Assembly (NCBI GenBank): GCA_030145245.1
Contig: JAQYWC010000025.1
Coordinates: 145,158-209,157, forward strand
From: Desulfobacterium sp.
GTDB taxonomy: Bacteria > Desulfobacterota > Desulfobacteria > Desulfobacterales > Desulfobacteraceae
DNA: 64,000 nucleotides
Direction of reading: 5' to 3'
How positions within the stretch are numbered: the first letter of the stretch is position 1; each line of letters begins with the position of its first letter. The notes beneath the pieces are model-generated. The model did no database searches and was not told the DNA's origin. It was given only the letters and a program-made list of their open reading frames with translations. A program made the position numbers and the translations under genes. This document shows positions 1 to 7,125 of the stretch, in pieces.

Positions 1-98
1 ACATTGAGATCCCCCTCCTGGTTGATCATTTCGCTCATGCCCAGGCGAAACACGGGATGGTCCTCCACAATCAGAATCCTACTTGTCTGTTTTGCCAT
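1..98 (-). CDS. Response regulator receiver domain, N-terminus (partial, LuxR/NarL type likely)
   Basis: The ATG lies at 98 on the minus strand after AGGAGG, and the frame stays open to the window edge, so only about 32 residues are visible. They read MAKQTSRILIVEDHPVFRLG and onward, the first strand and helix of a CheY-like receiver with the acidic pair of the phosphorylation pocket (ED). The HPVFRxG pattern is typical of NarL/LuxR-family regulators. The gene begins 14 nt after the stop of the NarX-like kinase at 113-1942, so the two form a two-component pair in one operon. The output domain lies outside the window, so the LuxR-type call is inferred from the receiver and its partner. Confidence 0.8.
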   Translation of the reverse strand, partial: MAKQTSRILIVEDHPVFRLGMSEMINQEGDLN

Positions 99-112
99 TA
101 TTACATTCCTCC

Positions 113-1942
113 TTACAGCAGTGCTATTCTTACCCGGGTTCCCCTGGGATCGTTGGTCTCCCAGGACACGGCGCAGTTGGCCCGGGCCATCCTGTGGACC
201 ATGATCTTGCGCCCCACCCCATGGTCATCCGGGGAATCGGGCATGCCCGATCCATCGTCGTCCACAAAGATCACCGGTGTGTCCTCTTCCCTGTCCACGG
301 TGATGAGGATGGTTTCAGCCTCCCCGTGTTTGACGGCATTGTATACCGCCTCCTGGATCATGTAGTAGATGTGGGTCTCCCGGTTTTCGTCAAGGACAAG
401 GGAGGTGTTTTGAACCAGAAGGCACTCCTTTCCTGAAAATGCTTCCACGGTGCGGCACAGCTCCCCCAGTGCCGATTCAAGGCCGTGGGCCACAAGGTGT
501 GTGGGGCAAAGGCCCTTGGAGAGCGCCCTTGACTTGTCCGTTGCCTCATGGATCAGACCCCTGATGCGCTCGGCCAGGGCTGCATCCCCTGGAGACGATG
601 TTTTGATGTTGTTTCTCAGCACCGTGCAGAACCCCTGGATGCCGATGAGGTGGGGGCAGAGATCGTCATGGAGATCCTGGCCGATCTTTCTCCGGATGGT
701 GTCCCCCATCTCCTGGGCCTCCCTGTATCTCTCTTCGCTTCCCCGGAGGGCCTTTTCCATCTCCCTGCGTTCCGCGATCTCCTGGTTGAGGCTTGCGCTG
801 TAATGTTCCAGCCGCTCCATGAAGATGTTGAAGTAAAAGAAAAGTTTCCCGATCTCATCCCTGGCAGAAGAGATGATCCTGGGGGTGAAGTCCCTGGACG
901 TACCCGAGGATTCAAGGTGTGCCATGAGTTCCCTCAGCCGGGTGGTGATGGAGGTGCTGATCTTGAGGGTGAAAGGAATCGCAAGAATGATGACAATGGC
1001 CGTGGTGATGATGAAGATCATGCGGATGGTTTTCAGGGGGGCGTAGAATTCGTCCATGTAACTTGAGGAGGCCACGATCCAGTCAAATTCAGGCATGTAG
1101 GAGTAGATCACCATCTTTTTCCTGAAATCGGGCTCCCCCGGGTTTTTCCAGGAGTAGACGAGCTTGCCCTCTTTTTTTTCAAGCATGGTCTTGAAGAATT
1201 CCGACGGGGTCTCCTCTCTTTTAAAGATGTTGACCCCCTCCATTTTCGGGTGGAGCACCGTGTTGCCCCTGCCGTCCGTCACATAGGAGTAGCCGCTCTT
1301 GCCGAATTTAAGATCGAGGACGCCCTGCCTGAAATCCTCGATCTTGATCAGGTCCCTGAACTCATTCCGATAGGATGAGACGGAGATGATCCAGTCCCAG
1401 GGCTTGAAATAGGACATGTACAGGGCCTTGGGACGGGAGTCGGTTTCCGTGGGGTTTTTCCAGTTATACTCGATATACCCCTCCTTGCCACGGATCTGGT
1501 CCCGCACAAATTCAAACCCTGAGACATCGGTGCCCAGCATCCCCTTTTTCGGGTGAACCGTCACCACTCCCTTTGAGTTCAGGCAGTAGAGATAGCCGGA
1601 TGTCCCGATGGTCTGGCTGCGCAAAACCGCGCTTGCCCGCTCTTTTGCCTCCTTCTCGGTGAGTTCTCCTTGTGTGTAGGCATCGTAAAAATGGCCCAGG
1701 ATCTCCCGGTTCTTTTCAGCCACGGCCCGTAAATGGTTCTTGATGGAGACCGACACCGATGTGCTCACCATGTTGAACAGGGTGGTGGTGGAGTTGGATA
1801 GTTCGCTTTCGATGTTTTTTTCAATGGTATTGCCCACGGAGAGGTAGATGAAGAAATTGCCGGCCGTGGTGGAGACGATAAAGAGAGTAAGATATCCCAT
1901 GAGAAGTTTCTGGCCGATCCTGAGATTTCTCCATGCTTCCAT
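113..1942 (-). CDS. Sensor histidine kinase, tandem Cache-type sensor and HisKA_3 core (NarX/DesK class)
   Basis: A 609-residue membrane sensor kinase. A transmembrane segment at about 12-37 is followed by a periplasmic region (40-305) with two Cache-like repeats: the GTSGYLY...HPKKG and GKSGYSYV...HPKMEG motifs. A second membrane helix lies at 307-327, then a HAMP-like linker. The phosphoacceptor is His425 in GQDLHDDL, the HisKA_3 signature. The ATPase domain at the end has an N-box (EAVYNAVKHG) and a DDDGSGMP G-box. The ATG at 1942 follows GGGAGGTGTC; a longer reading to 2020 lacks a better ribosome site. Cache domains usually bind small organic ligands, but the ligand is unknown here. The partner is the truncated LuxR-type regulator at the left edge. 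Confidence 0.9.
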   Translation of the reverse strand: MEAWRNLRIGQKLLMGYLTLFIVSTTAGNFFIYLSVGNTIEKNIESELSNSTTTLFNMVSTSVSVSIKNHLRAVAEKNREILGHFYDAYTQGELTEKEAKERASAVLRSQTIGTSGYLYCLNSKGVVTVHPKKGMLGTDVSGFEFVRDQIRGKEGYIEYNWKNPTETDSRPKALYMSYFKPWDWIISVSSYRNEFRDLIKIEDFRQGVLDLKFGKSGYSYVTDGRGNTVLHPKMEGVNIFKREETPSEFFKTMLEKKEGKLVYSWKNPGEPDFRKKMVIYSYMPEFDWIVASSSYMDEFYAPLKTIRMIFIITTAIVIILAIPFTLKISTSITTRLRELMAHLESSGTSRDFTPRIISSARDEIGKLFFYFNIFMERLEHYSASLNQEIAERREMEKALRGSEERYREAQEMGDTIRRKIGQDLHDDLCPHLIGIQGFCTVLRNNIKTSSPGDAALAERIRGLIHEATDKSRALSKGLCPTHLVAHGLESALGELCRTVEAFSGKECLLVQNTSLVLDENRETHIYYMIQEAVYNAVKHGEAETILITVDREEDTPVIFVDDDGSGMPDSPDDHGVGRKIMVHRMARANCAVSWETNDPRGTRVRIALL

Positions 1943-2123
1943 GACACCTCCCGTTATGTTCTCTGTTCTTTGACTTGTGGGATGTTCTTGGTAGGAACAT
2001 CTGTTCTGGAGAGATAACATACTTTCAATGGCCTGTCAGCAGCTTTTCCGGGAAGGGCGATTCTTGATTCAAGGCCATGGGTGTGTTAGGAATAAAGAGT
2101 ATACCCTACCAAAGGAGTCTGCC

Positions 2124-2855
2124 ATGAAAACACTGCTTTTTATCGTGATGGCATCAATGCTGTTTGGCTCCCCGGCCTTTGGGGAGTCATTCAAACTGCT
2201 GAGCGCCGAGATCCCGCCCTACACCAGTGAAAACCGTGAGGCCCAGGGCATCTGCCTTGACCTTGTCCGGGAATTGTTCAAGCGGTGCGGCATGGGGCTT
2301 GAGATTGAATTTCTGCCATGGCACAGGGCCCAGCACAAGGTCCGGAGCGCCCGGTCAGGAAAAACGCTGTTCATTACCCCCCTCACACGGGTTTCCCAGA
2401 GGGAGGCTGTTTACGACTGGATTCTTCCCCTCCATGAATACAATTTGCAACTCGTCACCAATGACAGGTCAGTCCCTGTTCATGATGAAGCTGCCATGAA
2501 AGCGATAGGTATCTGCGTTTTAAGGGAGTCGCCGGCCCAGTACAAGCTTCGGCAGGAGGGATTTAAGAAGGTCTATACCAGGACGTCTGAACTGGAATGC
2601 CTTGAACTCTTAAAGCATAAGCGGGCCAAGGCGGTTTTCGTCCATGGCATATTGATGGGCATTCACAACTACAAGGCGTTTGGCGGCGATCCCAGGGAGC
2701 TGATCAAAGGGGTTGCCTATCCCGGGTGGGTGATCTATCTTGCCGCTTCAAAGGGGACGGTTTCCAAAGGGGTCCGGGAGGAATTGCAACGGGCCATGGA
2801 CGGGATGAAATCCGACGGCACCTATGATGCCATTGTCAGGAAATATCTGGAGTGA
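2124..2855 (+). CDS. Periplasmic substrate-binding protein, SBP_bac_3 (amino-acid-binding) type
   Basis: A 243-residue secreted protein. A signal peptide covers about residues 1-19 (MKTLLFIVMASMLFGSPAFG). The mature protein starts with the SBP_bac_3 pattern FKLLSAEIPPYTSEN, followed by GICLDLVRELFKRCGM and the second-lobe KGVREELQRAMDGMKSDGTY motif near the end. The start follows AAAGGAG at 2111-2117. No ABC permease or ATPase is adjacent. It is divergent from the Cache-type sensor kinase, so it may deliver a ligand to signalling rather than to import; that is inference. Such stand-alone binding proteins are frequent in this group of bacteria. The ligand cannot be told from sequence. Confidence 0.85.
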   Translation: MKTLLFIVMASMLFGSPAFGESFKLLSAEIPPYTSENREAQGICLDLVRELFKRCGMGLEIEFLPWHRAQHKVRSARSGKTLFITPLTRVSQREAVYDWILPLHEYNLQLVTNDRSVPVHDEAAMKAIGICVLRESPAQYKLRQEGFKKVYTRTSELECLELLKHKRAKAVFVHGILMGIHNYKAFGGDPRELIKGVAYPGWVIYLAASKGTVSKGVREELQRAMDGMKSDGTYDAIVRKYLE

Positions 2856-2884
2856 AGGCCGGGAGGGGTTGTTTTGCAGATAAA

Positions 2885-2918
2885 GGTGCGCTCCCGGGGG
2901 AGCAGGAGCGCACCCTTT
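2885..2918 (+). terminator. Stem-loop terminator after the binding-protein gene
   Basis: GGTGCGCTCC (2885-2894) pairs perfectly with GGAGCGCACC (2905-2914), followed by a short CTTT tail. It lies 30 nt after the stop at 2855 in a convergent gap, so it may act in both directions. Confidence 0.6.
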
Positions 2919-2948
2919 GTCAGTGATGTATCTTTCGGTCCTACGGTA

Positions 2949-2980
2949 CCGCCGGCGTTCCGTGGGAGGAATGCCGGCGG
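2949..2980 (-). terminator. Second stem-loop in the convergent gap, probable zraP terminator
   Basis: A 13-bp stem (2949-2961 with 2968-2980, one G-T wobble) with a six-base loop lies 26 nt beyond the zraP stop codon. There is no T-run, so its efficiency as a terminator is uncertain. Confidence 0.45.
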
Positions 2981-3005
2981 GCCATGGTCTTGTCTGAAAC
3001 CTGGA

Positions 3006-3512
3006 TTACTGATTGATGCAGCCAGGGGCGGCCTGGTTGTTGCCCTGTCCGTAGCATCCCATGCCACCCCGTTTTCCCATTCCCCTGCAGCCTGCGGGAA
3101 AGTTGACGTCCGGGGCGATCTCTTTCGCCTCAAGGGCAAAGTTCATCCGTTTCTCCATCATGACCTTCTTAAGATCCCCGATTTCGCTGATGAGTTGGGA
3201 AAGCGTCCCTTTGTCAGGGGATGAGGTCTGCATGAGGATCCGCATCTCCGCATGTTTTGCATTCATGGTTGTCCGGGTCCCTGCCGTGTCATCAATGAAT
3301 TTCTGGTGCAGGTCCTGGAGTTGGGTTTTTTGTTCGTCTGTCAGGTCTGCCCAGGGTCCCTGTGCATTGTTAAATCCCCGGCACATCCCCTTGCCGTATC
3401 CCTGGCCGTGGCCCTGACCTTGGCCCTGGCCGTGGTTCCAGGAAAATGCGGTTCCGGACATGCCGACGACGGCAAAGATGAGTGCTGCAACGATTATGAT
3501 CTGCTTCTTCAT
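3006..3512 (-). CDS. zraP: ZraP/Spy/CpxP-family periplasmic metal-stress protein
   Basis: A 168-residue periplasmic protein. The signal peptide covers about residues 1-24, ending near GTAFS. A Gly/His/Gln-rich stretch (WNHGQGQGQGHGQGYGKG) follows, then the helical LTXXQ-type core LTDEQKTQLQDLHQKFIDDT and EMRILMQTSSPDKGTL. The tail is rich in Gly, Met and Cys (GCRGMGKRGGMGCYGQG). This is the architecture of ZraP/Spy chaperones, which bind zinc or unfolded proteins in the periplasm. The start at 3512 follows AAGGAG; the reading upstream to 3572 is not needed. It is divergent from zraS-zraR, as in the enterobacterial Zra system, and has its own near-perfect sigma-54 promoter. The inducing metal here is unknown. 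Confidence 0.85.
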   Translation of the reverse strand: MKKQIIIVAALIFAVVGMSGTAFSWNHGQGQGQGHGQGYGKGMCRGFNNAQGPWADLTDEQKTQLQDLHQKFIDDTAGTRTTMNAKHAEMRILMQTSSPDKGTLSQLISEIGDLKKVMMEKRMNFALEAKEIAPDVNFPAGCRGMGKRGGMGCYGQGNNQAAPGCINQ

Positions 3513-3602
3513 GGTTGTCTCCTTGGCGGCGCTTGTGGCCGCTGCTTTGTTTGGTTCTGTTTTTCGGCCCATGCCGTTTTTTCGTTTCTGTCATATTCAT
3601 GT

Positions 3603-3618
3603 AGCAAATGGCGTGCCA
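3603..3618 (-). promoter_or_regulatory. Sigma-54 promoter (-24/-12) of zraP
   Basis: Read on the minus strand it is TGGCACGCCATTTGCT, a perfect match to the -24/-12 consensus TGGCAC-N5-TTGC. Transcription would start near 3593, giving a leader of about 80 nt before the zraP ATG at 3512. Confidence 0.85.
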
Positions 3619-3671
3619 TGTCGGTGTGGGAAGACCTAACTGTCTGAATATCTAAGAAAAGTGTCCTTTTG

Positions 3672-3755
3672 GTATCCAGGGGGACTGGTTTGTGTTAAAA
3701 CCGACACTGGGTAGTTTGTATCCAGGTAGGGTATCCACATGGATACAAACTACCC
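3672..3755. promoter_or_regulatory. Palindromic operator cluster, likely ZraR enhancer (UAS)
   Basis: A 15-bp perfect inverted repeat (3709-3723 GGGTAGTTTGTATCC with 3741-3755) encloses a second palindrome GTATCC-ACAT-GGATAC (3731-3746). The unit GTATCCA recurs at 3672, 3718 and 3731. The cluster lies about 55-130 bp upstream of both sigma-54 promoters, the normal enhancer distance for an NtrC-type activator. The link to ZraR is inferred from position. Confidence 0.7.
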
Positions 3756-3798
3756 GGCTTGGGGGCCAGGCAGGGCCGGAAACAGGGCCTTTCTGTTC

Positions 3799-3814
3799 CG
3801 GCATTATAATTGCT
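3799..3814 (+). promoter_or_regulatory. Sigma-54 promoter of zraS-zraR
   Basis: CGGCATTATAATTGCT keeps the invariant GG and GC elements 12 bp apart, as in the -24/-12 consensus. It lies about 60 bp upstream of the zraS start and faces away from the zraP promoter. Confidence 0.7.
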
Positions 3815-3872
3815 TAGCTGGCAAAGGGTGACAACAGGTGTCGCCAACAACCATGAAACAAGAGATGATTGA

Positions 3873-5684
3873 ATGATGAACATAAAAAAGAGAGTGCCCG
3901 GCCTTTCCCCATTGATCGTGGCAGGGGTGCTCCTGGTGCTTGTGCCCATATTTGTGATCATGACCATGGACAGCATCCGGGAACAGAACACAAGGATAGT
4001 TGAAAAGCTTATCGGAAAAGGGACCTTTCTCATGAGGGCCTTTGAAGCGGGATCCAGGACCGGAATGATGACCATGAGCTGGGGGGTTGCCAGGGTTCAG
4101 AACCTTTTGGTGGAAACCGCCTACCAGCCTGGGGTTCGTTTCATGATGATCACCGATGACAAGGGGACCATCCTGGCCCACAGCGATCCCGAGCTACGGG
4201 GAACCCGCTACGCTGCCATGCCCAAGGTCGCCGCCATGGATGAAAAATCGGGTGTCCTCCACAGGGAGCTTGTAAAAGAGGACGGCAGCAAGGTGTTTGA
4301 GGTGTTCAAGGTCTTTACGCCGGCCCGGCGCATGACGGGGGCCAGGGCAGGAAGGCGGATGTGCAGGATGATGGCGGAGCCGTCTGACCCGGGATCGAAA
4401 AGGGAGCGTCCAGGGCGGCACCACGGGGCGGACGGGGACTGGTTCCGCGCCCACTTCTCCGATCACACGGTTGGGGAGTGCCCGGCCCTGGGCAGGCAGT
4501 TTATCTTTGCCGGCCTTGACATGGAGAGTGCCGAGTTTGGCAAACAGCAATACTTGAACCATGTGGTGTTGACCGGGGCCGGGCTGTTCCTGATCGGCTG
4601 TTTCGGCATTGTCGGCCTTTTTGTTTTCCAGGGGTATCGCTCCACCCGCTCCTCCCTCTCCAGGGTCAGGGCGTTTTCCAACAAAGTGGTGGAGACCATG
4701 CCGGCGGGCCTCATCTCCGTTAACCTGGCCCTTGAGGTGACCTCCTGCAACAGCGGGGCTCTTTCGATCCTGGATGGGGCAGAAGAGACAACACTTGGGC
4801 CTGTGGTGCCCCCGGCGCTTTTAGCGGTGGCGGAAACGGTAAAACAGCGGGGAGAAAAAGTGGAACGGGAGGTGGCCCTGACGTCCCCATCCGGCCATCC
4901 GCTTCTTCTGGATGTAACGGCTTCGCCCATCCCGGACGACCAGGGGAAGGTTTCCGGGGTGCTTTTGTTGTTCAGGGATTTGACCGAGCTTCGGACCCTT
5001 AAGATGGAGATCGAGCGGAGCCGCCGCCTGGCCGCCGTGGGAAAGCTTGCCGCAGGCGTCGCCCACGAGATACGAAATCCATTGAGTTCCATCAAGGGGT
5101 TTGCCACCTACTTCCGGGAGCGGTACAAGGATGTTGCTGAAGACCGGGAGATTGCCGACATCATGGTCCATGAGGTGGAGCGGCTCAACCGGTCCATCAC
5201 CCAGCTTCTGGAGTTTGCAAAGCCCGTGGCCGTGGTGGCCAAGGAGGTGGATATCGAGGCCCTTGTGGTTCACTCCCTCAAGCTTGTGGAGAACGACCTG
5301 AAAAATAAGGGCATCACCGTAAATAGATCCGTTGACACGGACCGGAAGCGGGTGACAACCGACCCGGACCGGCTGAACCAGATCCTGCTGAACCTATATC
5401 TCAACGCCGTCCAGGCCATGGACAGGGGCGGGGAACTTGATGTGCGGGTGACAACCACTGACCGCCATCTGTTGATGGAGGTGGGGGACACGGGAAAGGG
5501 CATTGCGCCTTCGGCCATGGATCATATCTTTGATCCCTATTATACGACAAGGGCGGAAGGGACCGGGCTTGGGCTTGCCATGGTGCACAGGGCTGTGGAG
5601 GCCATGGACGGAGAGATACGGGCGGAGAGCCGGGAAGGCAAGGGCACGGTTTTTTTCCTGAAACTTCCCTGTAAGGACGCTTAG
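3873..5684 (+). CDS. zraS: ZraS-like sensor histidine kinase with periplasmic metal-binding-type loop
   Basis: A 603-residue kinase. Transmembrane helices lie at about 11-32 and 230-252 and bracket a periplasmic sensor of about 195 residues. Residues 153-200 of that loop are rich in Arg, His, Met and Cys (RRMCRMM, GRHHGADGDW), a composition that suits metal sensing. A PAS domain (about 265-372) precedes the HisKA box, with phosphoacceptor His398 in GVAHEIRNPLSSIKG. The ATPase domain follows (NLYLNAVQAM, DTGKGIAP, GTGLGLAM). The ribosome site is weak; the next codon (3876) is also ATG. It is followed 88 nt later by its NtrC-type regulator. The Zra assignment rests on the divergent ZraP gene and the promoter layout. 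Confidence 0.88.
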   Translation: MMNIKKRVPGLSPLIVAGVLLVLVPIFVIMTMDSIREQNTRIVEKLIGKGTFLMRAFEAGSRTGMMTMSWGVARVQNLLVETAYQPGVRFMMITDDKGTILAHSDPELRGTRYAAMPKVAAMDEKSGVLHRELVKEDGSKVFEVFKVFTPARRMTGARAGRRMCRMMAEPSDPGSKRERPGRHHGADGDWFRAHFSDHTVGECPALGRQFIFAGLDMESAEFGKQQYLNHVVLTGAGLFLIGCFGIVGLFVFQGYRSTRSSLSRVRAFSNKVVETMPAGLISVNLALEVTSCNSGALSILDGAEETTLGPVVPPALLAVAETVKQRGEKVEREVALTSPSGHPLLLDVTASPIPDDQGKVSGVLLLFRDLTELRTLKMEIERSRRLAAVGKLAAGVAHEIRNPLSSIKGFATYFRERYKDVAEDREIADIMVHEVERLNRSITQLLEFAKPVAVVAKEVDIEALVVHSLKLVENDLKNKGITVNRSVDTDRKRVTTDPDRLNQILLNLYLNAVQAMDRGGELDVRVTTTDRHLLMEVGDTGKGIAPSAMDHIFDPYYTTRAEGTGLGLAMVHRAVEAMDGEIRAESREGKGTVFFLKLPCKDA

Positions 5685-5772
5685 AGCTCTTAGCTCTGCT
5701 TTTCGAATTCTTTTGGTAAGAGAATCAAAAAAAACCTTTGGTCTGGCTTGTCCAGGTTAGGAGAAAGTATAG

Positions 5773-7125
5773 ATGGAACCAAAGAACAGGATACTGGTTG
5801 TGGATGATGATCCCGGCCATAGGACCATGCTAAAGACCCTGATGACCGGGTGGGGCTATGGGGTCAAGGTGGCTGATGACGGCAACACCGGGGTGGACGC
5901 CGTGAAGGAAGAGAGCTTTGATATGGTGCTCATGGACATGAAGATGATCACCATGTCCGGCATGGAGGCCCTGGAGCAGATCAACGCCTACAACCCTTCA
6001 TTGCCCGTGATCATCATGACAGCCTACTCGTCCGTGGATACGGCGGTGGAAGCCCTGAAAAAAGGGGCCTTTGATTATCTGACAAAGCCCCTGGATTTTG
6101 AGAAGCTGAAACTGACCCTGGAGCGGATCGTGGAGACCCTCTGTCTGAAACGGGAGAACAAGACCCTGAAGCAGAGCCTTGGCAAGCGGTTTGACCGGAG
6201 CAACATCATCGGGAACAGTTCTGCCATGGTCTCGTTGCTGGAAACCGTGGAGATGGTGGCCCCCTCGGATGCCAACATCCTCATCATTGGCGAATCCGGC
6301 ACCGGCAAGGAGGTGATTGCAGGCGCCCTCCATCACAACTCCGGCAGAAAGGATCACCCCTTTGTGAGGATCAACTGCGCGGCCATCACCGAGACCCTGC
6401 TTGAATCCGAGCTGTTCGGCCATGAGCGGGGGGCGTTCACCGGGGCGGACAAGCGACGCAAGGGACGGTTCCTTGCGGCCCACAAGGGAAGCATTCTGCT
6501 GGATGAGATCGGAGAGATGAACCTTGCCATGCAGGCCAAGCTTTTGCGGGTGATCCAGGAGCGGGAGGTGACCCCGGTGGGCAGCGAAACCACCATTCCC
6601 GTGGATGTGCGGGTGATCGCGTCCACCAATAAAAACCTGAGGCACCTGGTGGAACAGGGGAAATTCAGGGAGGACCTCTTTTTTCGCCTCAACGTGGTGA
6701 ATCTTGAGATTCCGCCCCTGCGGGAGCGAAAACAGGATGTGCCCGAGCTTGCCCTGCATTTCCTTAAGCTGTTTGCCGGGAAGAACAACCGGGAGATCAA
6801 GGGGTTTACCCCGGAGGCCATGGACGCCATGATACGCCATCCCTGGCCGGGGAATGTCAGGGAACTCATGAACTCTGTGGAACGGGGGGTGGTGCTGGCA
6901 CGGTCGGATTATCTTACCATGGCCGACCTGCCGTTCATCCTAACCCCCGAAGAGACGGTTGCTGCCCCTGCCCCCGCCATGGACCGGCCGTTGGCCGAGA
7001 TCGAGAAAGAGGCCGTGCTCAAGACCCTTGCCGCGGCCCAGAACAACAGGAGCGAGGCGGCAAGGCGTCTTGGCATCACCCGGAAAACCCTGCTAAAGAA
7101 GCTGAGGCTCTACGGAGAGGCGTGA
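5773..7125 (+). CDS. zraR: ZraR-like sigma-54-dependent response regulator
   Basis: A 450-residue NtrC-family activator. The receiver (1-120) has phospho-acceptor Asp55 (MVLMDMKM) and Lys in LTKP. The AAA+ domain (about 143-375) has Walker A GESGTGKE at 173-180 and the sigma-54 contact loop GAFTGA at 220-225. A Fis-type helix-turn-helix closes the protein (NNRSEAARRLGITRKTLLKKL). It should activate both sigma-54 promoters in the zraP-zraS gap from the palindromic sites at 3672-3755. Its last 33 bp overlap, on the opposite strand, the 3' end of the hybrid kinase at 7093-8994. The call is firm for family and good for role because of the neighbouring zraP. Confidence 0.92.
   Translation: MEPKNRILVVDDDPGHRTMLKTLMTGWGYGVKVADDGNTGVDAVKEESFDMVLMDMKMITMSGMEALEQINAYNPSLPVIIMTAYSSVDTAVEALKKGAFDYLTKPLDFEKLKLTLERIVETLCLKRENKTLKQSLGKRFDRSNIIGNSSAMVSLLETVEMVAPSDANILIIGESGTGKEVIAGALHHNSGRKDHPFVRINCAAITETLLESELFGHERGAFTGADKRRKGRFLAAHKGSILLDEIGEMNLAMQAKLLRVIQEREVTPVGSETTIPVDVRVIASTNKNLRHLVEQGKFREDLFFRLNVVNLEIPPLRERKQDVPELALHFLKLFAGKNNREIKGFTPEAMDAMIRHPWPGNVRELMNSVERGVVLARSDYLTMADLPFILTPEETVAAPAPAMDRPLAEIEKEAVLKTLAAAQNNRSEAARRLGITRKTLLKKLRLYGEA

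Noticed and set aside
548..1066. Long plus-strand open frame opposite the sensor kinase
   Set aside because: It is a shadow of the minus-strand kinase gene: composition is low-complexity and Gly/Asp-rich with no domain, and the opposite frame has full family motifs.
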